DNA of 64,000 nt from an uncultured Eubacterium sp. (GTDB lineage: Bacteria; Bacillota; Clostridia; Lachnospirales; Lachnospiraceae). Below are positions 45,098 to 53,285 of this stretch, piece after piece. Made by a program: the position numbers and the translations under genes. Position 1 is the stretch's first letter. Every line of letters starts with the position of its first letter. The stretch covers positions 1-64,000 of the forward strand of contig CANDJC010000002.1 of assembly GCA_947384955.1 (NCBI GenBank), given 5' to 3'. The notes beneath the pieces are model-generated. The model ran no database searches, was not told the origin of the DNA, and saw nothing but the letters and a program-made list of their open reading frames with translations.

Positions 45098-45261
45098 AAT
45101 TCCAGTCACCTCCCAGTGTCTTTTACCGTTTTTGAATTCAGCTCAGTATCCGTTATTGTATTTTCACAGCAGTCCCGCCCTTAAACCACATTAACAGATA
45201 CTGTTCTTTTCTCTGTTTTTTCCTTATTATAAAGTCATACCAAATTATGCAAATCAGCATA

Positions 45262-45840
45262 TCAAACCAGCATTATATGATTCTGCAAGGCATTTTCAAT
45301 TTCCCTTGTCTGGATGCTCAAATACCGCTGTGTGGTAACTACTGAGGAATGCTGTAATAACACACGGACTAATTCTATATTATAGTTATTGTTTACATAA
45401 ATGCTTGTTGCAAAATATTTTCTAAAGCTGTGGCTTGCTATTCCTGTAATCTGCAAGTGATCACATGCCAGCTTCAGATATTTGTTAACTGCCCTCTCAG
45501 ATATGTCAAACAGTTTCGCAGAGGGACTAATATTATTTTCAAGAGCATAATTCTGAATAAAACTGTATATTTCTATCGGAACTGTAAAGTTTCTTTCCAG
45601 TTTTGATTTTTTCTCAATAATACTCAGCCTGTAACGTCCACCATCCTTTATTATGGAAGACAAACGCAACTGTAATATATCTGAAATCCTCAATCCAAGA
45701 TTTGCTTCTAAAACCAACGCTGTCGCTATACGGTTATTTGGCTTTACCTTATGCCCATCCTCACAGACAAATCCACTGTTAATTGTTTCAATAATTTTCT
45801 TATACTGTTCCTCATCAAGTGCCACGGTCTTTTTATTCAT
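45262..45840 (-). CDS. Tyrosine recombinase (short, catalytic-domain-only)
   Basis: 192 residues, essentially the catalytic domain. Active-site set: R51 (NLGLRISD), K77 or K78, H137-x2-R140 (SHSFRKY), H164 and Y173 (QRYLS). Lacks the N-terminal arm- and core-binding domains of the integrase at 8622. Such short XerD-like enzymes act as invertases or resolvases. Seven bases downstream of the serine recombinase in one operon. AAGGAAGGAT precedes the ATG. Confidence 0.88.
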   Translation of the reverse strand: MNKKTVALDEEQYKKIIETINSGFVCEDGHKVKPNNRIATALVLEANLGLRISDILQLRLSSIIKDGGRYRLSIIEKKSKLERNFTVPIEIYSFIQNYALENNISPSAKLFDISERAVNKYLKLACDHLQITGIASHSFRKYFATSIYVNNNYNIELVRVLLQHSSVVTTQRYLSIQTREIENALQNHIMLV

Positions 45841-45846
45841 GCATGC

Positions 45847-46485
45847 TTATCCTTCCTTTAAAATATTAGCATACTTATAAAATGTACTCACTGCAATTCC
45901 CTGAAGTCTGGTAAACTGTACAACAGAAATACTCCCGTATTCTCCAGACTGAAATTTGTTGTATTCTTTAATAAATTCCTTTGGAACACCTGTTGATGGC
46001 CTTCCAAGTTTTTTCCCTTTTGTCCTTGCTGCATCAAGTCCCTGCATAACCCTGTCATGGATTTTCTCTTTTTCCTGCTGCGCAATATGGGCTTTCAGTG
46101 TAACAAAAATATCTATGATCATTTTTGACAGACTGTCATCATTCATCTTCTCCCAGTCATTCAGAAAAGGAACATCCAGAGCCACAACCCGTATTCCCTT
46201 TGACTGCAGATCTTTAATCTCTACAATCACATCATCCGCATTTCTTCCAAGGCGGTCTATGTCAGATATGATCAGCGTGTCACCGCTTCTTAACTGCTTT
46301 TTCATGTTATGGTACTGCGGCCTGTTGTCTGCCTTCGTTCCGCCTGTAATAATATCAGACACAAATTCATCCACTTTAAATTTATTGCTTACAGAATATT
46401 CAATGATCGTCTGCTGCTGTCTGTCTACTTTCTGTATTTTATGGTTTGTCGATATTCTCATATAGGCAAATATTTTGTTCTCCAA
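45847..46485 (-). CDS. Serine recombinase (resolvase/invertase family)
   Basis: 212 residues. YMRIST with catalytic Ser12, then VDRQQQTI, GDTLIISDIDRLGRN and the long E-helix (ITLKAHIAQQEKEKIHDRVM-like). The C-terminal HTH is FTRLQGIAVSTFYKYANIL. The TTG at 46485 is chosen because GGAGGG lies seven bases upstream and it puts Ser at the normal position 12. The frame stays open to 46650, so an N-terminal extension of 55 residues is possible. Likely DNA inversion or multimer resolution. Confidence 0.87.
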   Translation of the reverse strand: MENKIFAYMRISTNHKIQKVDRQQQTIIEYSVSNKFKVDEFVSDIITGGTKADNRPQYHNMKKQLRSGDTLIISDIDRLGRNADDVIVEIKDLQSKGIRVVALDVPFLNDWEKMNDDSLSKMIIDIFVTLKAHIAQQEKEKIHDRVMQGLDAARTKGKKLGRPSTGVPKEFIKEYNKFQSGEYGSISVVQFTRLQGIAVSTFYKYANILKEG

Positions 46486-46703
46486 TCTATATCCCTCCAC
46501 AAAATCCATAACTGTTTTCATGTATGTTTTTTCTGCCTGATCCGTGCCGGAATATGCCCTGATTTCCCTTACACAAAAACAAATGTTTTCATGTAAGGTT
46601 TTTTCAAAAGCATTTACTGATATTCCTGTCTTGTTTTCCACAACTAACAATTCCCGATCATTCCCCGGACAGCCCTTTTTCTGCCTGGGTCATAAAACAG
46701 CTT

Positions 46704-46949
46704 TTAAACTGTCTGCATGCCGGATTCCCGCACCGTATTCCGGTTTTCTGCATCCCCGCCGTACAGGCTCCATTCAATAATATCATAAATCTTTTTAATG
46801 AATCCAAGTGCAGCCGGACATGATTCCCTTACTTCTGCAAGATGTTCCTGTTTAAATTCCAGATACCGCTCCGGTGTCATTTTCTGAATTTCCAGTGCCA
46901 TTTCTGTAATCTGCGGAATGCATTCGATCATTAATTCTCTTTCTGTCAT
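46704..46949 (-). CDS. Hypothetical helical protein
   Basis: 81 residues, all-helical and acidic (MTERELMIECIPQITEMALE, then RYLEFKQEHLAEVRESCP). AGGATAAG precedes the ATG. Upstream of the serine recombinase, separated by 218 bp from the chosen start. Unknown. Confidence 0.6.
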   Translation of the reverse strand: MTERELMIECIPQITEMALEIQKMTPERYLEFKQEHLAEVRESCPAALGFIKKIYDIIEWSLYGGDAENRNTVRESGMQTV

Positions 46950-46981
46950 AGTTTCTTATCCTCCATTCTTAAATTGTTTTA

Positions 46982-47215
46982 TTATGCTAAGCCAAACATA
47001 CATGCAGCTTTGTATAATGGATTCCATTTCAGTTTCCGTTTGCGGTCTGATTCCCTTTTGGCTTTCCTCTTTAAACGCTTCATGACTGCAATCTGGGCGT
47101 CAATTTCCATGTATTCCTCCATCTGAACAGGAGTTAATGCGCTGTATGGGGTTTTTAATGATGAATCAATCACCTGTGTACCATCTGGACACGTAATAAT
47201 TCTGAAATTAAACAT
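46982..47215 (-). CDS. Hypothetical small basic protein
   Basis: 77 residues starting MFNFRIITCPDGTQVIDSS, with a strongly basic C-terminal half (MKRLKRKAKRESDRKRKLKW). GAAGGAAA lies before the chosen ATG; the longer frame (to 47311) has no ribosome site. Resembles small phage/ICE accessory proteins; function unknown. Confidence 0.6.
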   Translation of the reverse strand: MFNFRIITCPDGTQVIDSSLKTPYSALTPVQMEEYMEIDAQIAVMKRLKRKAKRESDRKRKLKWNPLYKAACMFGLA

Positions 47216-47321
47216 TTTATTTTCCTTCTTTCTGTATTTGATTTTTCTGTTCTGCCAGTGTGTATATGCCTGGTTTCGGCTGTTATAAACAGATAACAAA
47301 CATATACACACTGCCCTGTCT

Positions 47322-47759
47322 TTAAAAGAATCTGTCCAGCAGTACCTTAATTACTGCCTTTTTCAGTTCATTCGTATGCTCCGACAGATCAACCGCTATG
47401 CTTGCACACTCTGACAGACGGTCATTTTCTGCATCACAAAATCCGACCTCAATGCTGTACCTGATTGCTCTTCCGCCCTCAAGAATAATCCGAAGGTATG
47501 CATAATCAATAATCACCGGCCTGCTGCTCCATGTCCTGTCAAATCTGGAAAGTTCTGGACGCTCTGCATATACTGCGGCCCATTCCTTAACAGATTCTGC
47601 TTTTCTCAGTTCAATCGCTTTGCTGACTTCTGCTTTCAGGCTGTCAGACATATTGCAGATATCAATAGATACTTCCATATAATCCTCATTGAATGTGATA
47701 TTACCAAGCTCCAATTCACCGATATCTGCTGTTTCTTTTCTCGCTTTCCATTTCATCAT
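47322..47759 (-). CDS. Hypothetical protein
   Basis: 145 residues, acidic, predominantly beta then helix (ITFNEDYMEVSIDICNMSDS, VIIDYAYLRIILEGGRAIRY). GAGGGAAT precedes two adjacent ATGs (47759 or 47756). First large gene of a leftward run of small genes. Unknown. Confidence 0.6.
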   Translation of the reverse strand: MMKWKARKETADIGELELGNITFNEDYMEVSIDICNMSDSLKAEVSKAIELRKAESVKEWAAVYAERPELSRFDRTWSSRPVIIDYAYLRIILEGGRAIRYSIEVGFCDAENDRLSECASIAVDLSEHTNELKKAVIKVLLDRFF

Positions 47760-47866
47760 GATAATTCCCTCCGTTTATTCACTAATCTGACTGAATTGTT
47801 ACCTTATTATATGCGGCTTCTAAAAGCCAATTAGATGTGCACGGAATTGAACCATGCAGAAACCAT

Positions 47867-48031
47867 TCATCCGTTTTTACTGGCATGCTGCTGTTTAGTC
47901 TTATCCTCATACCATTTGATGCTGCCGCCTGAGAATTTAATCTCCGGATGCGGTATGTATGCTCTGCCTATTCTGGTTACAATGCCGCCTGTTTTCTGGA
48001 CTGCAAATTCTATTGTCTGTTCATGCATCAT
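47867..48031 (-). CDS. Hypothetical 54-residue protein
   Basis: Starts MMHEQTIEFAVQKTGGIVTR, ends in a basic, polar tail (KWYEDKTKQQHASKNG). GGAAGG lies about six bases before the ATG pair. Fits the spacing of the leftward small-gene cluster (47 bp below the neighbouring gene). Not recognised. Confidence 0.6.
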   Translation of the reverse strand: MMHEQTIEFAVQKTGGIVTRIGRAYIPHPEIKFSGGSIKWYEDKTKQQHASKNG

Positions 48032-48078
48032 GCTTTACCTTCCTTCTCCCCGTTTTGCCGATAGGACAGCACTTTCAT

Positions 48079-48396
48079 TTATTTAATTCTCAGTACATGG
48101 TAGAAAGTTACATTCCGCACTTTCTGGAAGTCATCTTCACAGAGCAGTTTTTTTACTTCCTCTTTATTAACCGTTTCACGGGACTGTGGTGAATAGGTTG
48201 CCTTGTAATCTGCACCTGTATACTGGAGGACTGTATCGCCTTTTTTACTGACTGTTTCACATTCCGGCGTTTCCTGTAAAAACTCTATGACTTCTGATTC
48301 CAGCTGTGCAATGGCTTCTTCTGTCTTTGACTTCAGCACTTTCAGGTTGCGGATTTTTCTGATTCTCTGGTCTAATTCTGCTTTTGATATGCACAT
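48079..48396 (-). CDS. Hypothetical coiled-coil phage-type protein
   Basis: 105 residues. N-terminal coiled coil (ELDQRIRKIRNLKVLKSKTE and onward) then a short beta/alpha domain (GADYKATYSPQSRETVNKEE). AAAGGAGAG precedes the ATG. The arrangement resembles small phage proteins that follow recombination genes. No assigned function. Confidence 0.6.
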   Translation of the reverse strand: MCISKAELDQRIRKIRNLKVLKSKTEEAIAQLESEVIEFLQETPECETVSKKGDTVLQYTGADYKATYSPQSRETVNKEEVKKLLCEDDFQKVRNVTFYHVLRIK

Positions 48397-48541
48397 GGCG
48401 TTCTCTCCTTTTATACTGGCTGTATTTTAATTATTGAAAAATAACTCTTTATTTTTCTGGCAGCAAATGTTATAATATTTTTAATTATAATGAATAGGTT
48501 TTCCGGGGACTTACAAGCCGTCTGGCTATGCCCCGTGCTGG

Positions 48542-48628
48542 TTATTCAGCATTTCCGGCTTCGAGTGCTTCTTCTTCAGTTGCGTACTCTATACCGTCTG
48601 CTCCTGTATATCCGTATTCGGTATACAT
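48542..48628 (-). CDS. 28-residue acidic peptide
   Basis: MYTEYGYTGADGIEYATEEE then ALEAGNAE. GGGGGGTGG lies six bases before the ATG, an unusually strong site. It is divergent from the XRE gene at 48870 and its promoter overlaps the XRE operators, so it is probably regulated by that protein. Function unknown. Confidence 0.6.
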   Translation of the reverse strand: MYTEYGYTGADGIEYATEEEALEAGNAE

Positions 48629-48716
48629 TGTAACCACCCCCCTATTCAGTTATTTAAGATTCAGCAAGGGTTCTGATTTGCTAGGTCGTTGCCCTTGCTT
48701 TATCTTATGTATTAAA

Positions 48717-48831
48717 TATACACCTATTTCAAGTTCATGTCTATTGACACAATTCACAAAATATTAACTCGTTTTTAGTGTATATTATACACCTTTTTCG
48801 AGTTGACATTTATTCTAAATTATTTTATAAT
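48717..48831. promoter_or_regulatory. Divergent promoter region with three operator repeats
   Basis: TATACACCTATTTCAAGTT (48717-48735), TATACACCTTTTTCGAGTT (48786-48804) and an inverted copy at 48764-48784 (TATACACT...CGAGTT on the minus strand). Rightward promoter TTGACA (48803-48808), 17 bp, TATAAT (48826-48831). A weaker leftward promoter overlaps the first copy. Likely autoregulated by the XRE protein below. Confidence 0.75.
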
Positions 48832-48869
48832 AAACATATGTTCTATTAATATTATGGAGGATACAGCTT

Positions 48870-49112
48870 ATGTTACACTACAAAATAGATATATTGGACG
48901 CACTCAAAAAATCAGGTTTTACCACCTATAAAATAAGGAAAGATAAAATCATAGGTGAAGCTCAAATGCAAAAAATCCGTATTGGAGAAATTGCAAGCAA
49001 AGAGACTTTAAATACATTATGCCGTCTATTAGACTGCCAGCCTGGAGATATACTTGAATACATCCCAGACAATCCGCTAAATCCAGCTGATTCTGATGCA
49101 CAGGCCTTGTAA
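48870..49112 (+). CDS. Small XRE-family regulator
   Basis: 80 residues. HTH_26-like: YKIDILDALKKSGFTTYKIR, QMQKIRIGEIASKETLNTLC, RLLDCQPGDILEYIPD, the last being the diagnostic end of this family. GGAGGATA precedes the ATG. Binds, by inference, the three repeats upstream. Confidence 0.88.
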   Translation: MLHYKIDILDALKKSGFTTYKIRKDKIIGEAQMQKIRIGEIASKETLNTLCRLLDCQPGDILEYIPDNPLNPADSDAQAL

Positions 49113-49153
49113 CCTAAATACAAGGCTTGTTTACTTTTGCCATGCATTCTGTA

Positions 49154-49612
49154 TTATTTCCCCTGTTCCGTAAAACTGTAATATGTATCACCCACGATGA
49201 TATTATCTAACAGATTAATGCCGATAAGCATCCCCGCTTCCTTTATATTCTTATATACTGTCATATCTTCTTTTGACGGCATTACATCTCCCGATGGATG
49301 ATTGTGTGCCAGAATAATTCCGGCTGCGCCGCAAAGCAGTGCCCTGATAAAAATCTCTCTCGGGCTGCATATGGACTGGCTGGCTGCTCCATGCGATATT
49401 TCAAACACACCCAGAAGTCTGCCTTTGGTGTTTAATGCAGTCATGTAAACATGTTCCTCTGCCTGTCTGTTCAGACGGAAAACATTATTTAACATGTCTG
49501 CTACAGATTGCGGAGTGCTGAGGGATTCTGCCTGATAATTGCAGGAATTTTCTTTTACCAGCACATTATGTTTGTTTTCGTCAAGTTCTGTTCTGTATAA
49601 TGTAATTCTCAT
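49154..49612 (-). CDS. radC: RadC-like JAB/MPN domain protein
   Basis: 152 residues. Zinc/metal motif HNHPSGDVMPSKED (H-x-H-P-x7-S-x2-D), preceded by the family's LLGVFEISHGA segment and followed by NLLDNIIVGDTYYSF. Mobile elements widely carry short RadC without the N-terminal HhH domain, as here. The name reflects family; the original link to DNA repair is doubtful. Upstream gene of a leftward small cluster. Confidence 0.93.
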   Translation of the reverse strand: MRITLYRTELDENKHNVLVKENSCNYQAESLSTPQSVADMLNNVFRLNRQAEEHVYMTALNTKGRLLGVFEISHGAASQSICSPREIFIRALLCGAAGIILAHNHPSGDVMPSKEDMTVYKNIKEAGMLIGINLLDNIIVGDTYYSFTEQGK

Positions 49613-49654
49613 GATGCAGTCTCCTTGTCTTTTTCTGTTTTATATTCCTGTTTA

Positions 49655-49765
49655 TTATTTCCTTCCTTCCAGCTTTACCAGCACGGTTCTGTCATCTGCT
49701 GATATAATTCTTACATTGTAATATGATGTTAATGCTTTATACTGCTGTGCGTTTATGCGTTTCAT
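49655..49765 (-). CDS. Hypothetical 36-residue protein
   Basis: MKRINAQQYKALTSYYNVRI then ISADDRTVLVKLEGRK. AGGAGATAAAG precedes the ATG, and it sits 42 bp upstream of radC on the same strand. The coding pattern and ribosome site support a real gene; function unknown. Confidence 0.6.
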   Translation of the reverse strand: MKRINAQQYKALTSYYNVRIISADDRTVLVKLEGRK

Positions 49766-49824
49766 AGATTCTTTATCTCCTGTTCTATTAATTTAATTGC
49801 GCTGTGCGTGTCAAGGTGGAGAGG

Positions 49825-50100
49825 TCACACTAAGCCGCCTTGCATACCATCAACATACGCCATAACATGTTTTATGGTTTCATCATGCGATTTGCCCGCC
49901 ATAAGCCGTTTTGCTATTGCTGCAAGCTGCCTGCCAGTTGCATTAACTATCTTACGCAATCTTTCAGCAGAGCACCTTCCACTATAAATATACCAGGACA
50001 GAGGATAAATAAGATTATTGGCTTCGGAAGCACTACAGCCATATTTCCACAATTTCTTTATTATTTCAAATTCAATATAATCTTGATATGTCTTTTCCAT
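49825..50100 (-). CDS. Hypothetical protein
   Basis: 91 residues, helical. Segments IKKLWKYGCSASEANNLIY and ATGRQLAAIAKRLMAGKSHD suggest two helix-turn units. Its leader shares ATATCGAAAGGATAAGG with the gene upstream, a duplicated translation-initiation region. Unknown. Confidence 0.6.
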   Translation of the reverse strand: MEKTYQDYIEFEIIKKLWKYGCSASEANNLIYPLSWYIYSGRCSAERLRKIVNATGRQLAAIAKRLMAGKSHDETIKHVMAYVDGMQGGLV

Positions 50101-50138
50101 AACATCGCCTTATCCTTTCGATATTTGTTGACCTACAG

Positions 50139-50549
50139 TTAATTATCAAGTTCATAGCCTATTCCCTTAATTTCATGCTCCCTTGAAAACACTATATTTT
50201 TAGGCTTGCGCACAACTGCACCTTCATAAGTAACAAAGGCTGTAAACCTGCTTCTTGTTCCGGTTAAGCTGAAATAAACCCCCTTATCAGAAACAAACAT
50301 GCTTCCTGTATACATTCTGTCACTTGTGAAATACACGGTTCTGTCAAGGAATTTATCAAATGCATCCTTTTTAGCCTTTACAGCCAGTTCAAAAAACACA
50401 GCTGCCATCTGGTTATAGAATCCATTTATATATGCCCTGGCTTCCTTAGGTGTAAGCCCCTCAAACAGTATCTCATTTCTGCCAGTTATCTCCGAGCCTA
50501 TCACTTGGTAATAAAATGCATTATCCCTGCTGACCTTTTTAATTTCCAT
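50139..50549 (-). CDS. Hypothetical protein
   Basis: 136 residues. Starts MEIKKVSRDNAFYYQVIGSE, central EARAYINGFYNQMAAVF helix, then a beta-rich part (GSMFVSDKGVYFSLTGTRSR). Leader ATATCGAAAGGATAAGG precedes the ATG. Same unit as 49825-50100. Confidence 0.6.
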   Translation of the reverse strand: MEIKKVSRDNAFYYQVIGSEITGRNEILFEGLTPKEARAYINGFYNQMAAVFFELAVKAKKDAFDKFLDRTVYFTSDRMYTGSMFVSDKGVYFSLTGTRSRFTAFVTYEGAVVRKPKNIVFSREHEIKGIGYELDN

Positions 50550-50667
50550 GCTGCCACCTTATCCTTTCGATATTCCTGCTTGTCGCCAGGTTTTTCTATC
50601 TGATGCTATCTCGTTTGTACTGGCTGGCCTTCCCTGCTTCTGTTTCGTTTGTTGTTGAGATTATTAT

Positions 50668-50780
50668 ATACTGTACCCAGTATATTGTCTACTGGCAAAT
50701 CAAACAAATGTACACAGTATATTTTGTACATTTTTATACTGTGTACAGTATTGCATAAAAATGATTGATATGGTAAAATT
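50668..50780. promoter_or_regulatory. Operators and promoter of the RHH gene
   Basis: Two 16-bp palindromes of form ATACTG-N4-CAGTAT: ATACTGTACCCAGTAT (50668-50683) and ATACTGTGTACAGTAT (50736-50751). A half site with TGTACACAGTAT lies at 50709-50720. TTGCAT (50752-50757), 17 bp, TAAAAT (50775-50780) is a promoter starting directly after the second operator. Confidence 0.8.
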
Positions 50781-50813
50781 AAAATATTAATTATATTTAA
50801 AGAGGTGAATATA

Positions 50814-51005
50814 TTGGCTTACAGTGAAGCACAAAAAAAAGCTGTTAAAAAATATAATGAGAAATCATATGATGAAATAAAAGTCAGAGTAAAAAAGGGC
50901 AACAAAGACATAATTCAGAAACATGCAGAACTAAATAACGAAACTGTAAACGGTATGATAAACAGGCTGCTTGAAAAAGAAATACCTGATATAAAAGATT
51001 GTTAA
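50814..51005 (+). CDS. Ribbon-helix-helix (Arc/CopG-like) repressor
   Basis: 63 residues beginning AYSEAQKKAVKKYNEKS. The beta-strand YDEIKVRVKKGNKDII, helix HAELNNETVNGMINRLLEKE is the RHH fold. TTG start at 50814 with AAAGAGGTG upstream fits the family's usual start. Four identical-type operators flank the gene (50668, 50736, 51050, 51118), so it probably represses itself and the downstream genes. Confidence 0.85.
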   Translation: MAYSEAQKKAVKKYNEKSYDEIKVRVKKGNKDIIQKHAELNNETVNGMINRLLEKEIPDIKDC

Positions 51006-51049
51006 CTGCTATATGGAAACGTATGGCAGTATTTTTTTTGTTCATCAAT

Positions 51050-51133
51050 ATACTGAACCCAGTATGAATAATATACAAAATTTTTATTTTAATTTGTATA
51101 TTATTCCTATTGAATTTATACTGTGCCCAGTAT
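51050..51133. promoter_or_regulatory. Second operator pair
   Basis: ATACTGAACCCAGTAT (51050-51065) and ATACTGTGCCCAGTAT (51118-51133), the same palindrome as upstream of the RHH gene, spaced 68 bp as the first pair is. A TTGACA at 51178 may belong to the promoter for the two coiled-coil genes that follow. Confidence 0.8.
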
Positions 51134-51257
51134 ATAATAATCTCAACAAAGCAAAAAACAACAAATCAAAGCACCTTGACAATTCAATAGACTTTATACT
51201 CTGGATGTGGTATACTACCAACAACAGCATACCAAACATAAAAGGAGCGTGATTTAT

Positions 51258-51551
51258 ATGACAGATAATGAACTGTTACTTGCTATATCTGATATTATGG
51301 AAAAAAAGTTAGATGCACGAATAAAGCCTTTAGAAGATGATATTAAGTCAATCAAGGCAGAACAAACAAGAATTAATATCATTATTGAAAATGAAATTCG
51401 ATCTGATATTAAATTTCTTGCTGAAAACTACATGCCAGCCGCTAAGAAATACGAAAAAGCAACAGCAAAAATAGAAGCCATGCAAGCTGATATTGAAGTT
51501 ATGAAAAGTGTCATTCGTGAACACAGCGAGAAACTGCAAAAGATTTCATAA
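51258..51551 (+). CDS. Coiled-coil protein
   Basis: 97 residues, nearly all coiled coil (MTDNELLLAISDIMEKKLDA, then ARIKPLEDDIKSIKAEQTRI). AAAGGAG eight bases before the ATG. Small proteins of this type are abundant in Clostridia mobile elements; no function known. Likely part of the RHH regulon. Confidence 0.7.
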   Translation: MTDNELLLAISDIMEKKLDARIKPLEDDIKSIKAEQTRINIIIENEIRSDIKFLAENYMPAAKKYEKATAKIEAMQADIEVMKSVIREHSEKLQKIS

Positions 51552-51577
51552 TGCATAATCATAAAGGCGGTGAGAAT

Positions 51578-51784
51578 ATGGAGGTAATAGAAGAAATGAA
51601 CAACGGAGAAATTATACAAAAAGGACTTGAAGATTTCAAAAATATTCAGCGTTATATGCGGTTTGCAAAAAAAGAAAATGCTACTGAAACATATGAGGAA
51701 TTAAAAGAGCAGTACACTTCTTTGAAAGCGTTACTCAACAGTCTTGGTGTAAACATGGCAGAGATTGACAAAATCAAAGAATAA
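51578..51784 (+). CDS. Hypothetical helical protein
   Basis: 68 residues, charged helices (IQKGLEDFKNIQRYMRFAKK). AAAGGCGGTG precedes the ATG; the frame is open earlier but without a ribosome site. 26 bp after the coiled-coil gene and followed by a terminator, so the two form one unit. Confidence 0.65.
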   Translation: MEVIEEMNNGEIIQKGLEDFKNIQRYMRFAKKENATETYEELKEQYTSLKALLNSLGVNMAEIDKIKE

Positions 51785-51821
51785 CTTTTAGCAGCCACAT
51801 AACATAACCCACTTAACCAGA

Positions 51822-51862
51822 GTGTAAAGCCTGTTGAACTGCCAGGGGCTTTACACTTTTTG
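51822..51862 (+). terminator. Intrinsic terminator
   Basis: GTGTAAAGCC and GGCTTTACAC form a 10-bp stem followed by TTTTTG. Ends the coiled-coil operon just before the J-domain gene. Confidence 0.9.
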
Positions 51863-51880
51863 ATTTAGGAGGTTATGACC

Positions 51881-52393
51881 ATGAATAAATATTTTGAGAA
51901 TGTCAGAGCATTAGAAGAATTGAGAAAACAGTATAAAGAACTGTTAAAGCTGCATCATCCTGACAATGGCGGGAACCTGGAAATCATGCAGGAAATCAAT
52001 GCTGAATATGATAAGCTGTTTAAGGTTCTGAAATGCCAGCATGAAACACGGAATGCAGATAATGCCAGCACAGATACTGGTTACAGCAATATGAAGTATG
52101 ACTTTGCTGAGGATGAAAAGCTGAGGGAAATGCTGAATAAGATCATTCATTTTGATGGAATTGATATTGAACTGGTTGGTGCATGGATATGGGTATCTGG
52201 CAATACATATGCCCATAAGAAGGATTTAAAAGGGCTTGGCTTCAGATGGGCTTCACAGAAAAAAATGTGGTATTGGCATAGTGAAGTATTCAGAAAAAAG
52301 AGCAGAAAAACGCTGTCAATGGATGATATACGAAATTTTTATGGAAGTACCAGTGTTAAAAATGCTAATAAAATGGTATTAATACAGGCATAA
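51881..52393 (+). CDS. J-domain protein of mobile-element type
   Basis: 170 residues. J domain at the N-terminus: LRKQYKELLKLHHPDNGGNL with HPD, followed by MQEINAEYDKLF. The C-terminal part has WIWVSGNTYAHKKDLKGLGF and RWASQKKMWYWHS, a module often found behind J domains in ICEs and plasmids. ATG at 51881 lies eight bases after AGGAGG; an ATG at 51875 is too close to it. Likely works with host DnaK. Confidence 0.85.
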   Translation: MNKYFENVRALEELRKQYKELLKLHHPDNGGNLEIMQEINAEYDKLFKVLKCQHETRNADNASTDTGYSNMKYDFAEDEKLREMLNKIIHFDGIDIELVGAWIWVSGNTYAHKKDLKGLGFRWASQKKMWYWHSEVFRKKSRKTLSMDDIRNFYGSTSVKNANKMVLIQA

Positions 52394-52432
52394 TAATAAT
52401 CATCATAATTATTTTCCAAATAAATTCCAAAA

Positions 52433-52480
52433 GTGCAGCAGTTCCATTTCAAAATCCACTGCTGCACTCTTATATTTTAT
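52433..52480 (+). terminator. Terminator after the J-domain gene
   Basis: GTGCAGCAGT (52433-52442) and ACTGCTGCAC (52458-52467) then CTTATATTTT. Member of a recurring hairpin family also seen at 43838 and 63630. Confidence 0.75.
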
Positions 52481-53285
52481 CAAGAGAAAAATTACAGTAT
52501 AAAAAATATTAGAATTTTTATAGAAAGCAAGAAAAAACAGCATAGCATATGAGGATTTTTGACAATAAGGACTATTGTAATGACGCATCAAAAATTTAGA
52601 CAAATTAAATTTCATTTTTAAATTATCAGATAATTTAACAGAATAAAAAATGCAGCTTTTAATGAAACAGGATGCAGCAGTACATATTGTATTAGATACA
52701 CTTCTTTCAAGATACAACAGTACATTAAGATATGGCAGTGAAAAATTCTGTATTTAATTCGATTATAAGAGCTTTCAAGATTATCATGAAAGAACACTGC
52801 CTGCTATTGAAAAAAGATTAATTATAAAAGGAAGTATGCAAAATTAAACAAAAATATTGCTATATATTAGATGAATTGTATCAGCTAATTTATAAATTGC
52901 TTAGAAATGAATATAGAAATTTTGTAAAAACAAGGCTGTGAGGGTTGAAATATATTCTCACAGCCTTGTTTTGATTGATTATAAACTTTGGAATGATGAA
53001 AATTACTTTTAATCCTTTTTATGCTGATTGGCTTATGTGTTATATGGATACTCTAAGCACGTTTTTATGGGCAAATCAGGGTTATAATAGTGTGGGTGTA
53101 ATTCTTTGTTAGGGTAAGTGTTTAAAATCGAAATCTGGGCATTATACGGCGTTTGAAGGCATAGGATATAAAGTGTCTTGCAATGGTACTATGGGTATAT
53201 TTACATTATTTTCAAGATACTTTATTATCCTAAAGCGTGTAGCTGTTCTACTGGCAGATGGAGGTTAAATTTTAAAATTGGCGAA
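52481..53285. other. AT-rich intergenic region with perfect hairpin
   Basis: No convincing gene in 800 bp. A perfect 16-bp stem AAAACAAGGCTGTGAG / CTCACAGCCTTGTTTT (52927-52942 with 52957-52972) with A and T flanks is a bidirectional terminator. A further GCAGCAGTAC copy at about 52673 lacks its partner arm. The composition suggests eroded DNA between the J-domain and NACHT genes. Confidence 0.6.

Noticed and set aside
47815..47870. tRNA-like T-arm (GGTTCAATTCC) on the minus strand
   Set aside because: A T-loop-like 17-mer can be drawn, but no matching acceptor, anticodon or D arm lies upstream, and it overlaps the end of a small protein gene.
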